The notes below the pieces were generated by a model. The model searched no databases. It was given only the letters and a program-made list of their open reading frames with translations, and was not told where the DNA came from. The translations under genes were made by a program, and so were the position numbers. From contig JAJKHS010000022.1 in NCBI GenBank assembly GCA_021154885.1, positions 43,433 through 107,432 of the forward strand: a stretch of 64,000 bases of DNA. Reading direction: 5' to 3'. Each line of letters begins with the position of its first letter. Position 1 is the stretch's first letter. The stretch comes from Thermoanaerobaculum sp. GTDB lineage: Bacteria; Acidobacteriota; Thermoanaerobaculia; Multivoradales; UBA5704. Positions 60,401 through 64,000 of the stretch are shown here, one piece after another.

Positions 60401-62153
60401 CGGTCAGGGTGAGGGAGGCCGCGCAGACGGCCGGCGGCGGGACGGGGTCGAAAACCGGGGCCGGCGGCGCCGTGGTATCCACCGTCAGGAAGCTCAGGGT
60501 GGGGGCTTGAGCCAGGGCGTTGCCCGCGAGATCGGTGAGGGCCGCCGTGAGCACCAGCCGCACCTGGGCCGAGGAGGGGAGCGGCACCGAGGGGCGCACC
60601 GTCAGCACGCTGCCGGCCCGGTTGGCGGTCGCGGGGATCGCCTGGCCGGCGCCCGTCTCCAGGCGCCAGCTCCCGGCCGCCGGCTCGGCCATGTCCTCCG
60701 AGAAAGTGAGCCGGAAGATCGCGTCCACCGGCAGGGCCAGGGCCCCCGAGGCCGGGTCCGCGGCGTCCAGCTTCGGCGCCACGGTGTCGCGGACGACGAC
60801 CCGGGTGTGGGTGCCCTGGTTGCCGACGGCGTCCTTCACCCGGGCGATGAGCGTGTTGTTCCCTTCCACCAAGGGGACGGCGGCGGCGCTGAAGGTGCCG
60901 CCCGTGATCGTCGCCGCCACGCCGTTGACGGTCAGGGTCAGCCCGGCCTCCTGGTCCACGGTGCCGCTCACCGTGACGGCCTGGGCGTTGAGGTGCGCGC
61001 CATCCGCCGGCTGGGTGATCTGGACGCCCGGGGCCTGGCTGTCGCGGGTGACCGAGATCGTCGCCTCGGCGGTGTTGCTCACCTTGTCGAAGGCCCGCAC
61101 CGTGAAGTCGTTGACGCCGTCGTGCAGCGCCATGGCGAGCGACCACGCGCTGCCCGTCAGGGAGGCGCGGACGCCGTTGACCTCGACGCGGTCGAGGTGG
61201 GGGTCGCCGGCCGTCCCACGCAGGGTGAGGCTGGCCCCGGGCACGACGGTTCCGGGCGCGGGGTCGGTGATGACGAGGACGGGCGGCGTGGAGTCGCGCT
61301 CCAGGGCGCGCGTCGCCTGGGCGGCATTGCCCGCCCGGTCCTCCGCCCGTGCCGTGAGGGTGTTGCTCCCCTCGGCCAGGGGCACCTGCCGGGCGAGCCA
61401 GGTGGCGCCGGTGACGGTGGCCGCGATGCCGTTGACCGTGACGCCGGCGAGCTGAGGGTCCTGGGCCGAGCCCACGACGTCCACCGAGGCGTCCTTGAGG
61501 ATGGCGCCCACCGGCGGCTGGGAGATGGAGACCGTGGGGGCTTGAGAGTCGCGGGTGATGCGCAGCGTCCGCTGCGCCGTGTTGCCGGCCGCGTCCGCGG
61601 CGACGATCGTCCAAGTGCGCACACCTTCAGCCAGGGTGTAGGGGCCGGCCGTGAAGTCCTGCCCCACCAGGGCCGCGGGCTGGCCATCGACCTTGACCGA
61701 GCTCGCGCCGGCCACCTGACCCGTGAGGGTGAGCTGAGCGGCGGAGAGGATGGCGTCGGCGGCCGGCTGCAGCGAGAGGAAGGCCGGCGGCGTGGTGTCG
61801 ATCTCGAAGCCCACGGCCAGGGTGGCCGCGTTGCCGGCGGCGTCCGTGGCCGTCACCGACAGCAGGTGGGTCCCCTCTCCCGAGACGGGGGTGCCGGAGG
61901 TGAAGGCCGCGCCGTCGAGGACGGCGTCGACGGTGAAGGCCGAGGCGTCCGTGACCTGGAGGACCGGCGAGGCCGCCCGGTTGAACAGCCGGCCGTCCGC
62001 GAGGTCGGCACCCGCTTCCAGGACGTGGATCTGGGGCGGATCCGTATCCGGGGGGGCCTGCGCCCACAGCGCCCAGCCCGCCGGAATGGTGAGCAGGGCG
62101 AGGACGGCGGACAGCGGCAACGATGGCAACGACGGGAATCGGCGTTTGTTCAT
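48447..62153 (-). CDS. Giant secreted Ig/Rhs polymorphic toxin, 4568 residues
   Basis: Signal peptide at 1-32. Residues of about 35-620 are Ig-like repeats, including bacterial Ig Big_5-type units near 460 and 1330. Carboxypeptidase-regulatory-like domains occur near 750 and 1240. About 1985-2435 holds LVIVD-type beta-propeller repeats. From about 2660 to 4000 run YD/RHS repeats (PGRGLDFVFQRTYRSQ, DPLGRVTEYSYD and many like it). An extra Ig-like block (about 4005-4190) precedes the Rhs core RNRYYDPEMGRFITTDPLGF (about 4250). A 290-residue C-terminus follows with the nuclease-like GGGHHIPAK near 4461 and PTRIPWGGK at the end. Rhs shells encapsulate and deliver such toxins. Immunity gene follows. 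Confidence 0.9.
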   Translation of the reverse strand: MNKRRFPSLPSLPLSAVLALLTIPAGWALWAQAPPDTDPPQIHVLEAGADLADGRLFNRAASPVLQVTDASAFTVDAVLDGAAFTSGTPVSGEGTHLLSVTATDAAGNAATLAVGFEIDTTPPAFLSLQPAADAILSAAQLTLTGQVAGASSVKVDGQPAALVGQDFTAGPYTLAEGVRTWTIVAADAAGNTAQRTLRITRDSQAPTVSISQPPVGAILKDASVDVVGSAQDPQLAGVTVNGIAATVTGATWLARQVPLAEGSNTLTARAEDRAGNAAQATRALERDSTPPVLVITDPAPGTVVPGASLTLRGTAGDPHLDRVEVNGVRASLTGSAWSLAMALHDGVNDFTVRAFDKVSNTAEATISVTRDSQAPGVQITQPADGAHLNAQAVTVSGTVDQEAGLTLTVNGVAATITGGTFSAAAVPLVEGNNTLIARVKDAVGNQGTHTRVVVRDTVAPKLDAADPASGALALPVDAIFRLTFSEDMAEPAAGSWRLETGAGQAIPATANRAGSVLTVRPSVPLPSSAQVRLVLTAALTDLAGNALAQAPTLSFLTVDTTAPPAPVFDPVPPPAVCAASLTLTGTAEAGAVVRVEGAAAAAEARADETGHFSLSIQLSPGGLNRLQVTATDAGGNVSAPALAAVVHDCQAPRVVSADRQGNVFHVVFSEPVTPASLAGAVQLSAASGPLAGTVALAANGLTATLTPAGSLPAGALRLEVTTAVRDLAGNAMAYPWSQVFGAQGGDGFLLGTVIDNSTGRPLAGARVLVTASNGTALPEPLPEQVTGEDGRFRLPVPAGTHDLTIVRPGYAPAFRLVASGAGQGTEIFDPRLTPAAKPLTLGSSGGTWGSGTDAILTLPAGALAGSVAVAATRLDEQGLPMLLPYGWSPRGAAWLDLGGAALLAESTLGLPVESANGITLVLVHLDLASLQWRVAGTAQVAGGRVTFTLPAAAAGLTDGGWAAVEADSGPLAPPAPVTGAVLGASARPAGNEATAAALTFNPEVVLPSQSSQATAVYTLSQGVASGLPVTLLIQEQLTLLDNSVRRQAPYQADLVLYHTSDGTPRSRFQLRPSQAAQALPLRLGAEDVTLRTYGGDVVAGNVVGPEGGTVTGDQGDRIDLPPGAVTEPMAIVVTRRAAADLGLAAPAGTELAGVLDLDLGGKSLLVPAALSLALSPAPAAGDKGLLLQVIDLESGKAFRAVAALQATASGWTTAAIDPTDLAWPGVRDEGLFAFVRLTAPAGYLRGTIFDVGGAALAGAVVKGSGLGWLQISNGNGTYVLPAPVAALTATAENRVTGNLGTAAVTVPAANARVDLDITLLPVGPHVVAITPADGAVDVSQGIQPTVRFSEAVDPASVSGAIQLLSEGQPVAVDLEVQGVLVRVKPRATLLPATAYELRVTSGVRDLQGNPLESPVAATFTTLRLLFSRDVDLTRIFLVAPDATGQARVLGHAGAVPANALVFVENRSALVTTPSVTAGQSGSFDVSIQAALTHTLILHVLIPNSNEIVARLTPFRTPDLKGAYVDDKAVTFTTGDGLTVDVPAAAFDGPAIVSAAPRPVAQSPVLARDAFAAVAAFTLDFNGAEAHKALQISVPLPAGAPTPVGGFYLLDRVVEALGDHFWMMHDLMRLDAASGRLTTAEAPASAAAAPLGAGVAAVVASLDAPFALAAATQPRPVTAAAIVPHHKQYVPGASFPGQYQIEAPLIPLGFTIFPSFDMNSQVGIWNLGLEGIFSSMNGAIARLLEFDGILIPTRLNRPSRFVVRDLGTGFRLFDRTLPAPTPETPAVLPPDVYGDKTPPFPVGGTPVRFFPIAIAGDGRQDLDRGIHADMAGTNLTIIGEAGAAGDEVEIRLVGLDDDDVKTAVTSADGSFTLSHSPRRASKRFVLAIGAKVPANQAFEVSFSEALDPAFTGIEVLDSQGRSLDPAKLPAGSQAVVRIEPKAGWKAKERYTLRLTPELRDAIGNAWGKTLEIEFEVMASAPLNTYQLAAARDVARLGSLLFVAADTTGLVVLDASDPSNLRLNGTFPFPLGDAVNAVAIDPHGRVLVAGGGVRSPGQLKIFDPLTLSYKGSTILSDALGAPGTQLPAGTPQRVAVLSQDTATDWKVGDPAPAGLTLEPPAVPTNEAGEPEKEYTLVVRGTGTARLPVTLQDLTAGRWARVDAAASGGSFQVSLSVRPGDQLHLLRNVKTIAYVVTRGVGIEVVDVNAFYNAPDSRVVSDVLGIYSGFQDPALRLCGEAVADLSTAVSDLGTLFDPANLNPLTLVGLVGFRGLVLLRSESTSVGTVSFLNEACADVDGSRSVSGLVVLQGYAFDLNGNGRLEPGERRDYIVVAHQKAGILIYDATDRANLVLVGRINLPGTPSRLGVDREGQRLFVSALGNGFYVVDLKRKPSLLPIDANKDGIDDRVLETVSLPGNTNAAVSMVPELGLAYVGGLNRGLTSVAVGHPEVQVLARDADGHERQVERLAPFGVPTAPESSDPQAKNLPGSVRILASLPGFTGDEAHLDVIAEDMGGFPIPEAGDPDATQGLPRASWTGEHSMVLHRLAAHPWEPGYERYASDEIAVVTDLRAAGAYERTAEENDACERCDQKQEKVAKDAQQLLSGDFIRIAFPKALRDQLASIYDQDRLDAAEKRLASVRWDLSPAPKQEPEQNPALTQAPGVLAHSGEITLSAVDLAIPGRGLDFVFQRTYRSQTVGSGTLGPGWDSNVYERLIELPTGDVAHFDGRGRRDVFKKQSNGDLQSPAGVFATLEKVATGWVMIDARHVTTRFDRFGRLISIADAVKDSEDTGNEMTFHYGSGRQLLRVRDALGRDVRFEYDDKQRLKKIVDFTDREFTYEYDPPGRLVKALTPPVVSVLAPDEVLVTQNGPLTTEYVYDQATGNLTKTLGARDNLKSVKDPKNQAWLEVNYANPGSDKAAQKVESEVWGGGTVGLQYGDATATVTDPLGHDFVYSFSPKGQITGIKDPANAEVHYTYDEEGLVATRTDPLGRVTEYSYDAPCNGDPIAKRRSRGNLTRVAVAAGANGANGPSSTLVTCTDYEPYSNQPVKVVDPRGSVTLISRSEVGLPERIELGSGTPDTSVTETHYNEFGQPIQVINPNQHFTEYQYSASDPSQGYLERITVDPRGLNLVTRFETDARGNVTRMIDPRGVSFTRSYNELNWIVESRRANTSAVQDAPALNYVTTYFYDPNGNLSEVRLPYGDDGSAFTRMQYVYGTRDELLATARQVKPGDHGADWVKEYFFYDDALNLIKKIEPEGQTTRYVYDQRNLLSAMVQGYNTPDAITLGFGYDAEGRQIAFSDGRQSVWITAHDGFGRVRETLDPLGNRAAVSYDNGGNPVETSIYQPPGVATDPPTLLARRSAQYDALNRLRSITAKLWTYDPLHPGLPDGATDLVTQKQYDADSNLLSVTDPLGRVSRMEYDRAEREVASIDAAGNRMEHDLDPTGHPLVTRSIEQRPAGGAVTVTVQSSYDALGRLSSTTDGMGNTQRFVYDARNNLRLSIDAEGNVTERSYDGLDRMTRHVQPEGISVDYGYDRSSRLVSYKDALNQETNYTYDVLNRRTSVLYPSASVNRPRELYAYDANGNPQQVTDPNGTVVTQAFDTANRLTGRTVAPAPGILGPTAESFTHDGMGRMTHVQSGSIATDLTFDSLSRPIHERNAGRDLSFDYDGVGNALRVQYPSGFALGQSFDELNRPTSIGRANGPLEETVRYGYRGPGLVASKSLFNGLTGSREYDAARRLLDETFRMASGQTVFRESLAWTPRSLKAAQSRGDLEKQGLLLAYDGAERLTQAGKSPDPLALVTNNHKVDPAAFANLPDAFSYTYDKAQNLLARTETKNGVATPVALPLDDSKRNRPASVGGVALEWDPNGNLTRKGDLHFQYDYRNRLTRVTRGTNEEVANYRYDAFNRRVGKTAGSETRETVWHGWQPAEEYKNGGLDQRRIYGLGLDELVQLQVDLDGNGDPEQKYAPLYDSTGNLVEMTGNSGKPIERYEYTPYGQRKIFVDNTPPAVEQVRVKGNTLVVELSEGISSEALAKVLVGNTLTLTNLAAQQAIGITVTQPVLTGRQARRRLLITTTGPPAANTQVRLAIPAAALQDSFLNQPAQDFQLTFAWPAADAVVQDDKPIQLQRVTVRDGSLEIELSEEPNLATTSAIQIDGATTTWTLGDDRYTLKSTNPLAAGSHALAVDTTLAGLNGGTLTEAFNKTFTVAAHDAQTLFEAPDPREAAVSTIGNLFGFQGRQIDPETGLIYFRNRYYDPEMGRFITTDPLGFVDGPSLYIFELNSPENFLDPLGLTGDQDIKIEWQAKKQEADRKRQEAWCKAHPAECKKAEIQQEGAIQAVCGVLQIGGGAAAVSTPTGVGQAVGGVCIARGIDNLATGVKQAVTGERQETGLHHVVKKVAKKLGANRQEAEGYATLTEIGTDVVSTAGAGYAVEAAEGSTAVRVSQGPLKSDVALEPYSEGGGHHIPAKSAFRGAPNYDPAKALAIPNAELERLGISHARITGAQQTLYRQFAASGKLLTWTDVAAVERQALVVGGMEAREAAATVDKAIGALQTAGVKGPTRIPWGGK

Positions 62154-62161
62154 GGCAGCTC

Positions 62162-64000
62162 TCAGGGCACGTTCTGGATCACGGAGGAGGTGGCGTCGAC
62201 GGTGAACGTGCCGACGGCGTTGGTATCGCGAAACTCGAGCTTCGAGCCGCCGCGGACGATGACTTCATCGAACTTGTAGACGCCGCGATAGCCGTCGCCC
62301 ACCTGCACGGCTCCGGCGGCGCCGTCGAGCAGCAACTTGCGGCGGTCCGCGCTCTGGTCGATGACCCGGTAGTCGGTGGTGTTGAGCCGCACCCACATGC
62401 CGACGACGCCGAGGGCGAACTTGGCCGTGGGGCTCGCCGGCTCAATCCACAGCGCCGACGTGCTCACCGTGTCAGCCGTAGCGGTGCCGACGGTGCCGAT
62501 GCCGATGGCCGGCAGCGGCGAATTGGGGATCGACTTGCCCGCGAGGATGCCGCCCTGATCGACGTAGAGCTTGCCGTAGGTCATCTGCGGCTGCTTGACG
62601 TAGACGGTGCCGGGGCTGGCGTAGAGCCCGGCGGACGCGCCGCCCAGCGTCGCGCCGCCGCGCGCCCTCGCCTGCGTGGCCGGATCGAAGCCCGTGAAGG
62701 TGTCCACGTACAGGGCCACGCGGCCGCCGCCGCCGCTGCCGCCGTAGTAGGAGACCGCCTGATAGTCGCCGCCCGAGGCATCGATCAACCCGGCGCCGCT
62801 CACCGTGTGCGCGGTGATCAGCACGGTGCCGCCGGCGCCGCCGGACTCTCCGTGGCCGGTCGTCTGCTTGCGCTCGCCCAGGGCCCGGATCTGGCCGTCG
62901 ACCACCAGCTCGCCGACGTTGAGGTTCACCACGCCGCCCCCGTTGCCGCCCGGCGAGCCCGAGTACTTGTCCGCGCCGCCGCCGCCCGGGAAAAGCGGCT
63001 GATAGACGCTGCCGAAGACCTCGCCGGCAGGACCCGGGTTGCCCCAGACCGCGCCCACGCCGCCGTGGCTGCCGCCCGCGTCCGACGCCGAGGCGGTCAC
63101 CCCGGCCGGCGCGCTGCCCGCCGCTCCCGCCGACTGGCCGCCCAGGTAGCCCAGGCCGGTGACGTCCAGCACCGCGCCCGACTCCACCGTCAGGCGGCCG
63201 GAGACCGTCATCTTCAGCGTGCCCCCCACGGCCAGCGTCACCGGCGAGCCCGCCTTCACCGTCACGTTCGCCGCCGTCAGCGTCGACGGCAGCCGGCCCT
63301 TCGACTCCGCAATCACGTCGCCCACCACCACCTCGTCCGTGCTCGACACCCCCGCTCCACCCTTGACGTCGAAGCGGTCGAACCGGTACTGGCCGTGATA
63401 GCGGGCTGCGGCGGTGGCCGTTGCCGCAGCCTTCAGCAGCGCCCGTCCCTGACCGTCGATCGACAGCACCTGGAACGAGCCCAGCGGCGCCCCCGAGGCG
63501 TCCTCCAGGGCCAGCCACGCCCCCAGCCACTGCGCCTTCAGCGTGCCGCTCGGCGTCAGCAGGCCGTCGGCGCCCGACGCTTGGAAGTCCGTCACCGTCC
63601 CCGTGCCCAGCGCCGGCAACGGTGTCTGCGGACCCACCCGCTCCGCTCCGCTCGGCTCCTTGCCCGCGTTGATGATCAGACGGCCGTACGTCTGGCCCGA
63701 CGTCCTGACGAACACCGTGCCCGCCCCGGCATAGAGCACCGGCGTCGTGTTGCCCCACGTCGTCCCGCCCCAGGCCTTCACCTGCGTCGCCGGATCGAAG
63801 CCCGTCAGCGTGTCCACGTACAGGGCCACCCGGCCGCCACCGCCGCTCGCCCCGTAGTAGGAGACCGCCTGGTAGTCGCCGCCCGAGGCGTCGATCGAGC
63901 CCGCGCCGCTCATCGCCGCCGCCGTGATCAGCACGCTGCCACCCGCGCCGCTGGACTCCCCGTGACCCGTCGTCTGCTTGCGCTCGCCCAGCGCCCGGAT
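62162..64000 (-). CDS. Gly-rich repeat surface protein, 5' end outside window
   Basis: At least 613 residues; the frame remains open to the window edge, so the N-terminus is missing. Two copies of a roughly 370-residue unit can be seen, marked by IRALGERKQTTGHGES, SGAGxIDASGGDYQAVSYYG and GRVALYVDTxTGFDPATQ. The pattern (Gly-rich, beta-helix-like, many small residues) suits an adhesin or large surface protein. The stop lies 8 bp before the Rhs start, so the two are probably one operon. No anchor or catalytic motif is visible. Confidence 0.78.
   Translation of the reverse strand: MRALGERKQTTGHGESSGAGGSVLITAAAMSGAGSIDASGGDYQAVSYYGASGGGGRVALYVDTLTGFDPATQVKAWGGTTWGNTTPVLYAGAGTVFVRTSGQTYGRLIINAGKEPSGAERVGPQTPLPALGTGTVTDFQASGADGLLTPSGTLKAQWLGAWLALEDASGAPLGSFQVLSIDGQGRALLKAAATATAAARYHGQYRFDRFDVKGGAGVSSTDEVVVGDVIAESKGRLPSTLTAANVTVKAGSPVTLAVGGTLKMTVSGRLTVESGAVLDVTGLGYLGGQSAGAAGSAPAGVTASASDAGGSHGGVGAVWGNPGPAGEVFGSVYQPLFPGGGGADKYSGSPGGNGGGVVNLNVGELVVDGQIRALGERKQTTGHGESGGAGGTVLITAHTVSGAGLIDASGGDYQAVSYYGGSGGGGRVALYVDTFTGFDPATQARARGGATLGGASAGLYASPGTVYVKQPQMTYGKLYVDQGGILAGKSIPNSPLPAIGIGTVGTATADTVSTSALWIEPASPTAKFALGVVGMWVRLNTTDYRVIDQSADRRKLLLDGAAGAVQVGDGYRGVYKFDEVIVRGGSKLEFRDTNAVGTFTVDATSSVIQNVP
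62660..64000. repeat. 1110-bp internal repeat in the surface-protein gene
   Basis: The block around 62660-62890 recurs at 63770-64000 with few changes, offset by exactly 1110 bp (370 codons). Tie points are TGTCCACGTACAGGGCCAC at 62701 and 63811, and the CTGCTTGCGCTCGCCCAG segments ending at 62881 and 63991. Further copies may lie beyond the window. Confidence 0.8.

Overview
The window is high-GC bacterial DNA with dense coding on both strands. It most likely comes from an Acidobacteriota genome, possibly the Thermoanaerobaculia. The main clue is three proteins with the acidobacterial VWFA-related domain, two of them with a GWxTD-like N-terminus. The promoter style and the mix of giant Rhs and carboxypeptidase-regulatory-like surface proteins fit. 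The class-level call is inference. No tRNA, rRNA, CRISPR array or complete insertion sequence was seen.

Layout. 1-8143: one truncated and two complete VWFA-related secreted proteins, interrupted by a minus-strand yhaM-like exonuclease/vapB/vapC cluster. 8334-13736: rhomboid protease, an unknown protein, xseA-xseB, a DUF433 antitoxin remnant running into a 21-bp repeat array, a secreted protein and a BON protein. 13838-15900: an M19 dipeptidase and an AbiEii-type nucleotidyltransferase pair. 15874-25841: a membrane protein, three tandem membrane-protein paralogs, a CBM9-like protein, a TPM/Tim44-zinc-ribbon pair and an H-NS-like protein. 26125-30332: a ferredoxin, a methyltransferase, an orphan antitoxin-like gene and a two-gene TIR-ATPase/HNH system that resembles Septu (PtuA/PtuB) with a TIR domain added. 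30605-34229: arginine decarboxylase, cysteine dioxygenase and sulfite oxidase. 34269-43233: unknown genes, RecQ, a minus-strand envelope operon (decaprenyl-phosphate phosphoribosyltransferase, GT2, GT4) and a YfhO-like protein. 43326-47205: biotin carboxylase, biotin carrier and a GT39-like protein. 47230-48008: a 20-bp repeat array and a small winged-helix-like gene. 48022-64000 (minus): a Gly-rich repeat surface protein (5' end outside the window), a 4568-residue Ig/Rhs polymorphic toxin with a nuclease-like tip, and its probable immunity gene.

Themes. Conflict systems are frequent: vapBC, the DUF433 remnant, the AbiEii pair, the orphan antitoxin, TIR-Septu and Rhs toxin/immunity. Envelope polysaccharide and lipid-linked sugar genes are the second theme. 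Short non-coding repeats are the third: a 20-bp-period array, a 21-bp-period array and several long inverted repeats, two of which share the same 9-bp unit. Many promoters show a clear -10 box (TATACT, TACTAT, TAGACT, TACAAT). In several cases the box lies only 6-9 nt before a start codon with no Shine-Dalgarno sequence, which suggests leaderless transcripts. Starts were chosen from Shine-Dalgarno sites, -10 spacing and domain boundaries and are predictions.
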